Shown piece by piece: positions 34,911-44,065 of a stretch of DNA of 64,000 nt. Every line of letters starts with the position of its first letter. Positions within the stretch are counted from its first letter, which is position 1. A program made the translations under genes and the position numbers. The DNA is taken from contig CBDASJ010000022.1 in NCBI GenBank assembly GCA_965199555.1, positions 1-64,000 of the forward strand, written 5' to 3'. The notes under the pieces are model-generated. The model saw only the letters and a list, made by a program, of their open reading frames with translations, had not been told where the DNA came from and did not search any database. The stretch is from LMUY01 sp965199555. GTDB lineage: Bacteria; Pseudomonadota; Alphaproteobacteria; Acetobacterales; Acetobacteraceae.

Positions 34911-36335
34911 ATGAAGCTTCTTGCTGTCGCCAGCGAAGTGTTCCCGCTGGTGAAGACGGGCGGTTTGGCCGACGTCATGGGGGCGCTGCCGCGGGTTTTG
35001 GCCAAGCAGGGCGTGGACGTGCGGACCCTGCTGCCCGGCTACCCGGCGGTGCTGGCGGCGCTGACGGAGGCGGAGCCGGTGCATGCGGTGGCGGCGCTGC
35101 ATGGCGGCGCGGCGCGGGTGCTGGCGGCAAAGGCTGCCGGGTTGGACCTGTTCGTGCTGGACGCGCCGCATCTGTTCGACCGCCCCGGCAACCCGTATGT
35201 CGGGCCCGACGGCGCGGATTGGCCGGACAACCCGCAACGCTTCGCGGCCCTGGCCCGGATTGCCGCCGATATCGGGCTGGGCGCGATCCCGGGCTGGGTG
35301 CCGGCCACCGTGCATTGCCACGACTGGCAAACCGGACTGGCGCCCGCCTACCTGGCCCTGGCGGGGGGCGCCCGGCCGCGCACGGTGATGACGATCCATA
35401 ACCTCGCCTTCACCGGCCAGGTGCCGATGGCGCTGTGGCGCGAGCTGGGCCTGCCGCCGGAAGCGCTCGGCACCGACGGGGTGGAGTTCTACGGGGCGAT
35501 CGGCTTCATGAAGGCCGGGCTGTTCTATGCCGACGCGATTACCACGGTCAGCCCCTCCTACGCCGCGGAAATCCAGACGCCGGATTTCGGCTGCGGCTAT
35601 GACGGCCTGCTCCGGTCGCGCGGGAGCGTGCTGCACGGCATCCTCAACGGCCTGGACGAAACGGTGTGGGACCCATGGACCGACCCGGCCCTCGCCGCCC
35701 GCTTCCGCAAGGGGCATCTGCGCGGCAAGGCCAAGTGCAAGGCGGCGCTGCAAGCCCGGCTGGGCTTGGCAGAGGTAGCGGACGCGCCGCTGTTCGGCGT
35801 GGTCAGCCGGCTGACCGGGCAGAAGGGCATGGACCTGGTGCTGGACGCCGTGCCGACGCTGCTGGCCGGGGGCGGCCAGTTGGCCGTGCTCGGCACCGGG
35901 GAGCCGGCGCTGGAGGAGCGCTTCCGCCGCGCCGCCTCGTCCCATCCCGGGCAGGTGGCGGTTCATATCGGCTACGACGAAGACCTGTCGCATGCGCTGA
36001 TCGCGGGGGTGGGCGCGCTGCTGGTCCCCAGCCGGTTCGAACCCTGCGGCCTGACGCAGATGATGGCGATGCGGTATGGCGCACTGCCGGTGGTCAGCCG
36101 GGTCGGCGGCCTGGCGGATTCGGTGGTGGACGCCAACGAGGCGGCGCTGCGGGCCGGTGTCGCCACCGGCATCGTCGGGGACGCGTCGGCCGCCGGGCTG
36201 GACCGGGCGATCCGGCGCACGCTCGGGCTTTGGCAGGACGGCCCGGCCTGGGCGCAGGCGCAGCGTGCCGGCATGGCGGCCGACATGGGGTGGGACGCCT
36301 CGGCCGCGCGCTATGCGGCGGTGCTGCGCCAGTGA
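34911..36335 (+). CDS. glgA: Glycogen synthase (ADP-glucose)
   Basis: A GT5 glycosyltransferase that extends alpha-1,4-glucan from ADP-glucose. The 474-residue product has the ADP-glucose binding KTGGLADV at 15-22, VHCHDWQTGL near 140, SRLTGQKGMDLV, and the C-terminal SRFEPCGLTQMMAMRYG with the catalytic Glu. Length is normal. It forms an operon with glgC. Downstream is a 76-bp gap before the ferredoxin reductase. Confidence 0.96.
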   Translation: MKLLAVASEVFPLVKTGGLADVMGALPRVLAKQGVDVRTLLPGYPAVLAALTEAEPVHAVAALHGGAARVLAAKAAGLDLFVLDAPHLFDRPGNPYVGPDGADWPDNPQRFAALARIAADIGLGAIPGWVPATVHCHDWQTGLAPAYLALAGGARPRTVMTIHNLAFTGQVPMALWRELGLPPEALGTDGVEFYGAIGFMKAGLFYADAITTVSPSYAAEIQTPDFGCGYDGLLRSRGSVLHGILNGLDETVWDPWTDPALAARFRKGHLRGKAKCKAALQARLGLAEVADAPLFGVVSRLTGQKGMDLVLDAVPTLLAGGGQLAVLGTGEPALEERFRRAASSHPGQVAVHIGYDEDLSHALIAGVGALLVPSRFEPCGLTQMMAMRYGALPVVSRVGGLADSVVDANEAALRAGVATGIVGDASAAGLDRAIRRTLGLWQDGPAWAQAQRAGMAADMGWDASAARYAAVLRQ

Positions 36336-36411
36336 ACTGCGACCCATTTGCAGCAGGCCGGCGCGCGCGATAGGAACGCGCCACCAAACCGTTCACCGCA
36401 CAGGAACACCG

Positions 36412-37248
36412 ATGCAGGAAGATGTGGGGGTGATCGCGCCCCAGGCGCCCAGCCCCCAACCGGCCGTCAAGCTGCCGGGCAACCTGTCGGCACAAACCGT
36501 GCTCGCCGTGCGTCACTGGACCGACCGGCTGTTCAGCCTGACGCTGACGCGTGACCCGGGCTTCCGCTTCGAGAACGGCCAGTTCGTCATGATCGGGCTG
36601 ATGATCGACGGCAAGCCGATGCTGCGCGCCTACAGCATGGCCAGCCCGAACCACGCCGAAACGATGGAATTCCTCAGCATCAAGGTGCCGGACGGGCCGC
36701 TGACCTCCCGCCTGCAACACGTCGCGGTCGGCGACACCGTGCTGGTGGGCCGCAAGCCGACGGGCACGCTGCTGCTGGACAATCTGCGGCCGGGCCGCGC
36801 GCTGTACATGGTTGCGACCGGCACCGGGCTGGCGCCGTTCCTCAGCCTGGTGGCCGATCCGGAGCTGTATGGCCGCTTCGACCACGTGGTGCTGACCCAT
36901 ACCTGCCGCCGCGCCGGTGAGCTCGCCTATGCCGAGCACCTGACGGATCACCTGCCGAACCACGAATTCCTCGGCGAGGACGTGCGGTCCAAGCTGATCT
37001 ACTACCCCACAGTGACGCGGGAGCCGTTCAAGCACCAGGGGCGCATCACGGACCTGATCCAGTCCGGCAAGCTGTTCGCCGACACCGGCCTGCCGCCGCT
37101 CGACCCGGCGCAGGACCGGGTGATGATCTGCGGCAGCCAGCACATGCTGGACGACCTGAAGGCGATGCTGCTGGAGCGCGGCTTCGTCGAAGGGAACAAC
37201 AGCAACCCGGGCGATTTCGTGATCGAAAAGGCGTTCGCCGAGCGCTGA
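36412..37248 (+). CDS. fpr: Ferredoxin-NADP(+) reductase
   Basis: A 278-residue FAD enzyme that moves electrons between NADPH and ferredoxin or flavodoxin. FAD site RAYSMASP is at 72-79, a second FAD segment is VPDGPLTSRL, and the NADP site is VATGTGLAPFLS near 135. The C-terminus FVIEKAFAER is of the bacterial FPR type with an extended end. ATG 36412 has AGGA ten bases upstream; the upstream frame inside glgA is a shadow. It is likely involved in oxidative defence or Fe-S supply. Confidence 0.94.
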   Translation: MQEDVGVIAPQAPSPQPAVKLPGNLSAQTVLAVRHWTDRLFSLTLTRDPGFRFENGQFVMIGLMIDGKPMLRAYSMASPNHAETMEFLSIKVPDGPLTSRLQHVAVGDTVLVGRKPTGTLLLDNLRPGRALYMVATGTGLAPFLSLVADPELYGRFDHVVLTHTCRRAGELAYAEHLTDHLPNHEFLGEDVRSKLIYYPTVTREPFKHQGRITDLIQSGKLFADTGLPPLDPAQDRVMICGSQHMLDDLKAMLLERGFVEGNNSNPGDFVIEKAFAER

Positions 37249-37273
37249 CGCCGATGCCTGGACGGCACGGGCC

Positions 37274-37933
37274 GTGAGCCACGCCGCCCTGGCGGCGTTC
37301 CTGCTGGGCTTTCCGGCGCTGTTCTCGATCGTCAACCCGGTCAGCGGCGCCTTCATTTTCCGCACCCGCACGGCCGAACGGCCGCATGCCGAGCGGGTCC
37401 GACTGGCGCGCCGCGTGGGCCTCTATGCCGCGCTGGTGATGCTGGTGGCGTTGTGGGCCGGGTCCTACGTTCTGGCATTCTTCGGCATCACCTTGCCGGC
37501 GCTGCGCTGCGCCGGAGGCATCGTGCTGGCGCTGTATGCCTGGGGCTCGCTCAACGCGCCCGAGCGGCGGGAAGCGCGCAAGGCGGAGCAGGTGGATGCG
37601 GCGTCCGGCCTGGACGACGTGGCGTTCTATCCGCTGACGCTGCCGTTCACGACCGGGCCGGGGACGATCTCGGTGGCGGTGGCGCTGGGCTCCGCCCATC
37701 CCAGCAGCGGGCTGGCGATCGTTCCGTTCTTTGTCGGCATGTCGGTGGCGGCCTTGGCCGTGGCGGTGCTGGTCTGGGCGCTTTACAGCGCGTCCGACCA
37801 GCTTTCCAGCCTGCTCGGCCAGGTGGCGAGCCGGGCCATCACCCGCTTGTCGGCGTTCTTCCAGTTGTGCATCGGCGTGCAGATCCTGATCACCGGCGTC
37901 ACCGAGGTTCTGCAGCCCTTGCTCGGGCGGTAG
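37274..37933 (+). CDS. MarC family integral membrane protein
   Basis: The 219-residue product has about six hydrophobic helices and the MarC features LFSIVNPVSGAFIF near the N-terminus and LPFTTGPGTISVAVALG in the middle. These proteins were once linked to multiple antibiotic resistance, a role since withdrawn; the function is unknown. GTG 37274 is the start. It ends three bases before the convergent EAL gene. Confidence 0.9.
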   Translation: MSHAALAAFLLGFPALFSIVNPVSGAFIFRTRTAERPHAERVRLARRVGLYAALVMLVALWAGSYVLAFFGITLPALRCAGGIVLALYAWGSLNAPERREARKAEQVDAASGLDDVAFYPLTLPFTTGPGTISVAVALGSAHPSSGLAIVPFFVGMSVAALAVAVLVWALYSASDQLSSLLGQVASRAITRLSAFFQLCIGVQILITGVTEVLQPLLGR

Positions 37934-37936
37934 CGC

Positions 37937-39544
37937 TCAGAAGCCGCCGACCGAGCCCGGCAACTGGCCCGGCTTGCCGAACAGCCAGCCCTGGCCGTAC
38001 TCGACGCCCAGATCGTTCATCATCTTGGCTTCGTCGTCCTGCTCGATCGTTTCGGCGATCACCTTGGCGCCGACAAAATTGGCCAGCTCGATCATCGACA
38101 GCAGGAAGCCGTGTTCGCGGGCGTTCTGCAGCGCGCCGCGGACATAGGCGCCGTCCAGCTTCACGTAATCGACGCGGAACTCCTTCAGGTAGCGGAACGC
38201 AGCGGAGCCGGCGCCGAAATCGTCGATGCAGACCGGCGTGCCGATCGACCGCAGATCGTTGATGAACTCGGACGCGCTGGCGATGTCCTCGATGTCGGCC
38301 GTTTCGGTCAGCTCGATAAGGATCTTGCCGGGTTCCACCTTGTCCCGCAGCACGTCCATCACCCGCTCCCGGAAGGGCGGGCTTTGCATGGACAGGCCGG
38401 ACACGTTGACCGCGATGGACGCGCCGGGTGAGCCGACCTGCGCGGCGATCCCCTGCTGCATGACGGCCCAGTCCAACTCCTCCGACAGGCCGACGGCTTC
38501 GGCGAAGGTGACGAAATCCTGGGTGGTCTGGATGCTGTGCCCGGGGGTGAAGATCGGCCGCAGCAGCGCTTCGTAATGGTGCACGCTGCGGGAACCGAGG
38601 TTGACCACCGGCTGGAAAGCCAGGCGGAAGCGGTTTTCCGCCAGCGCCGAGCGCACGGTGCGGGCACGCAACTGCGCGCTGCCGATGAAGTCGGCCAAGC
38701 CGTTGGCGAACCCGGCATCCGTCGTCGCCTTGGTGCCGCCGTCGGCGAAGCGGGCCAGCGCGAAGCGGAGCGCGCGGGCGGCTTGCGGCCCGGTCAGGCC
38801 GTTGCGGTCCAGCCCCAAATCGGTGCCGTTGACCTTGGCGCGCGCCGTGGCCGGGTGGGCGCGCAGCAGCATCTCCAGCTCCGCGGCGACCGCCGCCAGG
38901 TCCGGCGCGTTGTCCGCCAGCAGGCCGTAGCGACCCGATGAAATTTCCCCCGCGATGCTCCCGGGGCCGCCCAAACGACCTAGCACGTCCACGATCTCCG
39001 ATTGCAAGGCGCGTTGCGCTTCGACGGGCAGGTTTTCCCGCGCGGCGGACCACCCTTGCACTTCAAGTAGGCTGACCGCACCGGCGTCGTCGCCGCGCAG
39101 CCGTTCCTCGGCCAGGCGGTTGAACGATGCGGGGTCGCTCGGCGCAGCGACCGCGGGGGCGGGCAGGGCGGGCAGGCGGCCGATGGTGAGGCACAGCCGC
39201 CCGGTTTCGGACGGCATGGCGAGCCCGGACACCACCATCGGCGTGGCCGCGGCATCCGCCAAGCGCAGCACCACCGGGGGCAGCCGGCCGCGCAGGGCCG
39301 TGGTGTAGAGTGCGAGGTCCAGGGCGGCCATGTCGGCGGCGGCGAACAGGCGGTGGATGTTACGCCCGGCAAACTGCTCCGGCGCCAAGCCGAACCGCGC
39401 CTTGAACGCGCCTGCCGCGAAGCAGATCGTGCCGTCGGACGTGGCCTCCACAAGCAGATCGGCCGCCGCGAACGCAAATGCGAGGAAGCGGTCTTTCTGG
39501 CTCGGACCCGGTTTCGCGGACTTGTCGGCAAGGTGGGCGGACAT
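37937..39544 (-). CDS. PAS-EAL domain c-di-GMP phosphodiesterase
   Basis: The 535-residue protein has a PAS-like N-terminus (about 20-120), a middle region resembling a degenerate GGDEF domain whose signature is SGRYG near 203-207, and a complete EAL domain (about 300-530). Catalytic residues are all present: E325 (EALLR), N380, E411, D441-D442, K462, E498 and Q518. It should hydrolyse c-di-GMP and so favour motility. No membrane segment is predicted. The CtrA-like box at 39586-39601 lies 42 bp upstream of the start. Confidence 0.93.
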   Translation of the reverse strand: MSAHLADKSAKPGPSQKDRFLAFAFAAADLLVEATSDGTICFAAGAFKARFGLAPEQFAGRNIHRLFAAADMAALDLALYTTALRGRLPPVVLRLADAAATPMVVSGLAMPSETGRLCLTIGRLPALPAPAVAAPSDPASFNRLAEERLRGDDAGAVSLLEVQGWSAARENLPVEAQRALQSEIVDVLGRLGGPGSIAGEISSGRYGLLADNAPDLAAVAAELEMLLRAHPATARAKVNGTDLGLDRNGLTGPQAARALRFALARFADGGTKATTDAGFANGLADFIGSAQLRARTVRSALAENRFRLAFQPVVNLGSRSVHHYEALLRPIFTPGHSIQTTQDFVTFAEAVGLSEELDWAVMQQGIAAQVGSPGASIAVNVSGLSMQSPPFRERVMDVLRDKVEPGKILIELTETADIEDIASASEFINDLRSIGTPVCIDDFGAGSAAFRYLKEFRVDYVKLDGAYVRGALQNAREHGFLLSMIELANFVGAKVIAETIEQDDEAKMMNDLGVEYGQGWLFGKPGQLPGSVGGF

Positions 39545-39585
39545 GCACTTCGCCTTGATGGTCCCCCCAACCTGACGCCGAGCCC

Positions 39586-39601
39586 TTAAACGGTCGTAAA
39601 C
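39586..39601 (-). promoter_or_regulatory. CtrA-like box upstream of the EAL gene
   Basis: The plus strand reads TTAA, seven bases, TAAAC, one base off the CtrA consensus TTAA-N7-TTAAC. It lies 42-57 bp upstream of the EAL start in a 75-bp gap, a usual position for CtrA control of a promoter. Binding is inferred. Confidence 0.45.
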
Positions 39602-39619
39602 ACGTGCGCTTTCGGCCGA

Positions 39620-40273
39620 TCACCTTTCGCTGGGGGTCGGTCCGTCGCCGTATTTCGCGACGAAATCCTCGGCCGACAGGCTGCGGAAGTCGGCCATGGC
39701 GGCGCGCAGGCGGTCGCGCGGCCAGTCCCACCAGGCAATGCGCTCGATCGCCGCGGCAATCCGGTCGGCGAACCGCATGCGGAGCACCCGGGCCGGGTTG
39801 CCGACCACGATCGCCCAGGCCGGCACGTCCTTGGTGACGACGGCGCCCGCCCCCGCCACCGCGCCGTTGCCCATGCTGACGCCGGGCAACACCACCACGC
39901 CATGCCCGATCCACACATCATGCCCCAGGCGGCAGCGGAAGGAGCGGCGCCAGTCGAAGAATGCCGGGTCGTCCTCGCCCAACCCGTAGGCGCTGCTGCG
40001 ATAGGTGAAGTGGTTCATCGCCACCCGCTCCACCGGGTGGTTCCCCGGGTTGACGCGGGTATGGGCGGCGATGGAGCAGAACTTGCCGACATCCGTGTAG
40101 ATGATGTCGCTGTCGTTCACCACGTAGGAGAAGTCGCCGAACGTGCATTCGGCGACTTTGGTGCGCGCGCCCACCTCGCAGTAGATGCCGAACCGGCTGT
40201 CGCGCACGCTGGCGGTGCGGTGGATATCCGGTTCGGCGCCCAGGTTCCTGGCGACGGTCGATGGGTCCGGCAT
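39620..40273 (-). CDS. Hexapeptide-repeat acetyltransferase (phosphonate-cluster type)
   Basis: A 217-residue left-handed beta-helix acyltransferase. It has repeated hexapeptides (VWIGHGVVVLPGVSMGNGAV, AGAGAVVTKDVPAWAIVVGN) with the catalytic His in GHDVWIGHG, and YTDVGKFCSIAAHTRVNPGNHPVE. The layout matches the acetyltransferase family often found in phosphonate clusters and related to chloramphenicol/streptogramin transferases. No phosphonate genes are nearby, so the substrate is open. The ATG at 40273 overlaps the dehydrogenase stop by one base (TGATG). Confidence 0.85.
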   Translation of the reverse strand: MPDPSTVARNLGAEPDIHRTASVRDSRFGIYCEVGARTKVAECTFGDFSYVVNDSDIIYTDVGKFCSIAAHTRVNPGNHPVERVAMNHFTYRSSAYGLGEDDPAFFDWRRSFRCRLGHDVWIGHGVVVLPGVSMGNGAVAGAGAVVTKDVPAWAIVVGNPARVLRMRFADRIAAAIERIAWWDWPRDRLRAAMADFRSLSAEDFVAKYGDGPTPSER

Positions 40274-41652
40274 CAGTTCAGGAAGATTTTGCCCGGGTTC
40301 ATGATGCCGTGCGGATCCAGCGCGTTCTTCACCGACTGCATCACGGCCAGCACCTCCGTGCCGATTTCCTGTTCCAGGAACTCCCGCTTGCCGATGCCCA
40401 CGCCGTGTTCGCCGCTGCAACTGCCTTCCAGCGACAAGGCGCGGGCGACGATCTTGCGGTCCAGCGCCCAGGCGCGTTCCAGGCCGCCATCCTCCGGCGG
40501 CACCAGAATCACGGTGTGGAAGTTGCCGTCGCCGACATGGCCCACGATGGGCGCCGACAGGCCGGACGCGTCGATGTCCGCCTTGGCCCCCAGGATCAGG
40601 TCGGCCAGGCGGCTGACCGGCACGATGGCGTCGGTGGTCACGCCCTTGCAGCCGGGCTGGGACGCGAGCGCCGCCCAATAGGCATCGTGCCGCGCCTGCC
40701 ACAACTTGCTGCGCGCGCCCGCATCGGTGGCCCAGCGGAAGCCGGCGGCGCCGTTGTCGTTGGCGATCGCCTGCGCCTGTTCCGCCTGCTCCTTCACGCC
40801 GGCGGCCGTGCCGTCGAATTCGAAGAACAGGGTCGGCACCGGCGACAGCCCGTCCAGCTTGGAATACGCGATGCAGGCCGCCATCTGCACGTTGTCCAGC
40901 AGCTCCATGCGGGCCACCGGGATGCCGCTGGCCAGCACGGTCATCACCGTGTCCACCGCCCCGGCCAGCGTGTCGAACTGGCAGATCGCGGCGGATTGCG
41001 CTTCCGGGATGCCGTGCAGGCGGAGCTGGATTTCCGTGATCACGCCCAGCGTGCCTTCGGAGCCGATGAACAGCCGGGTCAGGTCGTAGCCGGTGGAGGC
41101 CTTGCGCACCCGGCCGCCGGTTTTCACCACCCGCCCATCCGGCAGCACCACAGTTAGCCCCAGCACGTTGTCGCGGATGGTGCCGTAGCGCACGGCGTTG
41201 GTGCCGCTGGCGCGGGTGGCGCACATGCCGCCGATGGTGCACTCGCTGCCCGGGTCGACCGGGAAGAACAATCCCTGGTCGCGCAGATGCGCGTTGAGCT
41301 GCTGCCGCGTCACCCCCGCCTGCACCCGGCAATCCATGTCCGGCGCGTTCACCGCCAGCACGCCCGTCATGCGGCTCAGGTCCAGGCTGATGCCGCCGCG
41401 CACCGGGGTGACGTGGCCTTCCAGCGACGTGCCGGCCCCGAACGGCACCACCGGAACACGGTGGGCGTGGCACAAGGCGAGCAGTTGGGAGGCTTCCTCC
41501 GTCGTTTCGACGAACGCGACGGCGTCCGGCAGCACGGGCGGGTTGGTGTCCTCGCCATGGCTGTGCTGTTCGCGCAGGGCGGCGTTGGCCGTCAAACGGT
41601 CGCCGAGGAAGTCCCGCGCCAGCGTCATCACGGCGTCTACAGGTCTGGCCAT
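40273..41652 (-). CDS. FAD-linked D-lactate dehydrogenase-like oxidase
   Basis: A 459-residue VAO-type flavoenzyme. FAD-binding segments VPVVPFGAGTSLEGH and PGSECTIGGMCATRASGTNA are present. The C-terminal domain has VGHVGDGNFHT and EGSCSGEHGVGIGK, characteristic of D-lactate dehydrogenase (cytochrome) and the GlcD glycolate oxidase subunit. Electrons probably go to quinone or cytochrome c. ATG 41652 was chosen over 41685, which has no better support. It diverges from the aldolase operon and could oxidise a D-2-hydroxyacid produced there. Confidence 0.9.
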   Translation of the reverse strand: MARPVDAVMTLARDFLGDRLTANAALREQHSHGEDTNPPVLPDAVAFVETTEEASQLLALCHAHRVPVVPFGAGTSLEGHVTPVRGGISLDLSRMTGVLAVNAPDMDCRVQAGVTRQQLNAHLRDQGLFFPVDPGSECTIGGMCATRASGTNAVRYGTIRDNVLGLTVVLPDGRVVKTGGRVRKASTGYDLTRLFIGSEGTLGVITEIQLRLHGIPEAQSAAICQFDTLAGAVDTVMTVLASGIPVARMELLDNVQMAACIAYSKLDGLSPVPTLFFEFDGTAAGVKEQAEQAQAIANDNGAAGFRWATDAGARSKLWQARHDAYWAALASQPGCKGVTTDAIVPVSRLADLILGAKADIDASGLSAPIVGHVGDGNFHTVILVPPEDGGLERAWALDRKIVARALSLEGSCSGEHGVGIGKREFLEQEIGTEVLAVMQSVKNALDPHGIMNPGKIFLN

Positions 41653-41725
41653 CGTTGTGTTCCCCCTGCCGCCATCATAGCCCACCTCAAGCCGCGGCGG
41701 ATAGGGAAGGCCCCTTCCAGGAGGT

Positions 41726-41754
41726 TTGACCGTCCCAGGCAGTGCGCCTAGCCT
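41726..41754 (+). promoter_or_regulatory. Candidate promoter of the aldolase-dehydratase operon
   Basis: TTGACC and TAGCCT stand 17 bp apart, about 33 bp upstream of the aldolase ATG. The -35 is good and the -10 weak. The 6+6 inverted repeat GGAAGG-CC-CCTTCC at 41705-41718 lies just upstream, in the gap shared with the divergent dehydrogenase gene, and might be an operator. Confidence 0.4.
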
Positions 41755-41786
41755 TTCGGCGACAGGCGGTGGGAGCAGCCAGGCCG

Positions 41787-42551
41787 ATGGCGAACAACAA
41801 AATCAAGCAGCTTTGGCAATCCGGCGGTGCCGCGGTGAATGGCTGGCTGGCCATTCCGGACGGGTTCGCGGCGGAAACCATGGCGCAGGCCGGGTGGGAC
41901 AGCGTGACGGTGGACCTGCAGCATGGCGTGCAGGACTATCTGTCCATGGTCCGATGCTTCCAGGCCATGCAGGTGCACCCGGTGCTGCCCATGGTGCGCG
42001 TGCCTTGGAACGAGCCCGGGATCGTCGGCAAGGTGCTGGATGCCGGCGCTTATGGCGTGATCTGCCCGATGGTGAACACGGTGGCGGAAGCCAAGACCTT
42101 CGTGTCCTCCTGCCGGTATCCGCCGGCGGGCACCCGTTCGAACGGCCCGATCCGCGCCGGCATCTATGGCGTCAGCACCGGCTACCAGAAGACCGCCAAC
42201 GAGGAGGTGCTGTGCATCCCCATGGTCGAAACGGCGGAAGCGGTGGCGAATTTGGAAGCCATCCTGGACGTGCCGGGCATCGACGCGGTGTATATCGGCC
42301 CGTCCGACCTCGGCTTTTCCATGGGGCTGATCCCGGTCCTGGACCGGGAAGAGCCGGAAATCCTCAAGATCTACGAGAAGGTCGTGCGCGAGACAGGCAA
42401 GCGCGGGCTTGCCGCCGGCGTGCATTGCGGCAGCGCTGCCTACGCCAAGCGCGCCATCGGCATGGGGTTCAAGCTCGTCACCGTCAACAACGACAGCGGC
42501 CTCCTGTTGACGGCCGCCAAGCAGGCGGTGGCGGCGGCGCGCGGGCAGTGA
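41787..42551 (+). CDS. HpcH/HpaI family aldolase
   Basis: A class II pyruvate aldolase of 254 residues that cleaves 2-keto-3-deoxy or 4-hydroxy-2-oxo acids to pyruvate and an aldehyde. Catalytic His in DLQHG (H46), Arg in VRVPWNEPG (R71), and metal ligands in MVETAEAVANLEAI and YIGPSDLGFSMG are present. ATG 41787 gives the usual N-terminus. Its TGA overlaps the UxaA GTG, so dehydration and aldol cleavage are translated together, as expected for a sugar-acid pathway. Confidence 0.9.
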   Translation: MANNKIKQLWQSGGAAVNGWLAIPDGFAAETMAQAGWDSVTVDLQHGVQDYLSMVRCFQAMQVHPVLPMVRVPWNEPGIVGKVLDAGAYGVICPMVNTVAEAKTFVSSCRYPPAGTRSNGPIRAGIYGVSTGYQKTANEEVLCIPMVETAEAVANLEAILDVPGIDAVYIGPSDLGFSMGLIPVLDREEPEILKIYEKVVRETGKRGLAAGVHCGSAAYAKRAIGMGFKLVTVNNDSGLLLTAAKQAVAAARGQ

Positions 42552-44065
42552 GCAGCTTCATCCGCCTGCACGAAGGCGACGGCGTGGTGATCGCGCGCAC
42601 CACCCTGATGCCGGGCACGGAGATCGCACCCGGCGTGCTGACGGCGGAGCGCATTCCCGCCGGGCACAAGGCGGCGGTGCGCCCCCATGCGGTGGGCGAG
42701 GCGGTGCGGCGCTACGGCCAGGTGATCGGCCTGGCCACGCAGCCGATCGTCGCCGGCACCCATGTGCACACCCACAACATCGGCATGGGCGACTACGACC
42801 ACGATTACGCCTGGGGCCTGGATTGCAAGCCCACGCCGCGCGCCAACAGCGAGCGCAGCTTCATGGGCATCCGCCGCCCAGATGGCCGGGTCGCCACCCG
42901 CAACTACATCGGCATCCTTACCAGCGTGAACTGCTCGGCCCACGTGGCCGGGCTGGTGGCGGAGCAGTTCCGCCGCAACCCGTTCACCGGCGCCGACCCG
43001 CTGGCCGAGTTCCCCAACGTCGACGGCGTGGTGGCGCTGACGCACAAGACCGGCTGCGGCATGACGGACGGGGAGCCGTTGCGCCTGCTGCGCCGGACCC
43101 TGGGCGGCTTTGCCCGGCACGTGAACTTCAGCCACGTCGTGGTGCTCGGCCTGGGTTGCGAGGTGAACCAGCTCGGCTCCATGTTGAGCGAGATCGGCCT
43201 GGCCGAGCGGGTGCGCAACATGGACATCCAGACCATGGGCGGCACGCGGAACACGGTGGAGGCGGCGGTCGCCTTCGTGCGCGAGGTGCTGGCGGAGGCC
43301 AACGCGGTCGTGCGCGAGCCGTGCCCGGCCAGCGAGCTGACCGTTGCCCTGCAATGCGGCGGCAGCGACGGGTATTCCGGCGTGTCCGCCAATCCGGCGC
43401 TTGGCATCGCCAGCGACCTGCTGGTGGCGCAAGGCGGCACGGTGATCCTGTCCGAAACGCCGGAAACCTATGGCGCGGAGCATCTGCTCACCCGGCGTGC
43501 CCGCACCCGCGAGGTGGGCGAGAAGCTGGTGGACCTAATGCGCTGGTGGGAGGAGTACACCGCCCGTGAAGGTGCGGAAATGAACGCCAACCCGTCGCCG
43601 GGCAACAAGGCGGGTGGCCTGACCACCATCCTGGAGAAGTCCCTGGGCGCCATGGCCAAGGCCGGCAGCACCGATCTGGTCGAGGTGTACCGCTATGCCG
43701 AGCCGGTGACGGCAAAAGGGTTCGTGTTCATGGACACGCCCGGCTACGACCCGGTGGCTGCCACCGGCCAGGTGGCGGGGGGCGCCAACCTGGTGTGCTT
43801 CACCACCGGACGCGGCAGCGTGTTCGGCTGTAAACCGTCGCCCTCGATCAAGCTGGCCACCAACACGCCGATGTTCACCCGCATGACCGACGACATGGAC
43901 ATCAACTGCGGCACGATCCTGGATGGCGAGGAAAGCGTGGGGGAATGCGGCGCCCGCATCTTCGACACCATGCTGCGCGTGGCCAGCGGCGAACGGTCCA
44001 AGAGCGAGGGGTTCGACGCCGGGGGCGCCGAGTTCGCCCCCTGGGTGATCGGCGCCACGATGTGA
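42548..44065 (+). CDS. UxaA family sugar-acid dehydratase (altronate/galactarate type)
   Basis: The 505-residue protein has an N-terminal SAF domain (about 1-75, ending THVHTHNIGMGDY) and the UxaA body with GVVALTHKTGCGMTDGEPL, LQCGGSDGYSGVSANPALG, and ETPETYGAEHLL. These iron-dependent enzymes dehydrate aldonates or aldarates to 2-keto-3-deoxy acids. The GTG at 42548 overlaps the aldolase stop (GTGA); the open frame extending upstream is a shadow. The product would feed the adjacent aldolase. Exact substrate unknown. Confidence 0.9.
   Translation: MSSFIRLHEGDGVVIARTTLMPGTEIAPGVLTAERIPAGHKAAVRPHAVGEAVRRYGQVIGLATQPIVAGTHVHTHNIGMGDYDHDYAWGLDCKPTPRANSERSFMGIRRPDGRVATRNYIGILTSVNCSAHVAGLVAEQFRRNPFTGADPLAEFPNVDGVVALTHKTGCGMTDGEPLRLLRRTLGGFARHVNFSHVVVLGLGCEVNQLGSMLSEIGLAERVRNMDIQTMGGTRNTVEAAVAFVREVLAEANAVVREPCPASELTVALQCGGSDGYSGVSANPALGIASDLLVAQGGTVILSETPETYGAEHLLTRRARTREVGEKLVDLMRWWEEYTAREGAEMNANPSPGNKAGGLTTILEKSLGAMAKAGSTDLVEVYRYAEPVTAKGFVFMDTPGYDPVAATGQVAGGANLVCFTTGRGSVFGCKPSPSIKLATNTPMFTRMTDDMDINCGTILDGEESVGECGARIFDTMLRVASGERSKSEGFDAGGAEFAPWVIGATM

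Noticed and set aside
30000..36100. GGTTCGAA-like strings suggesting tRNA T-arms (for example near 36030).
   Set aside because: They lie inside glgA and other coding genes and have no acceptor or anticodon stems around them.
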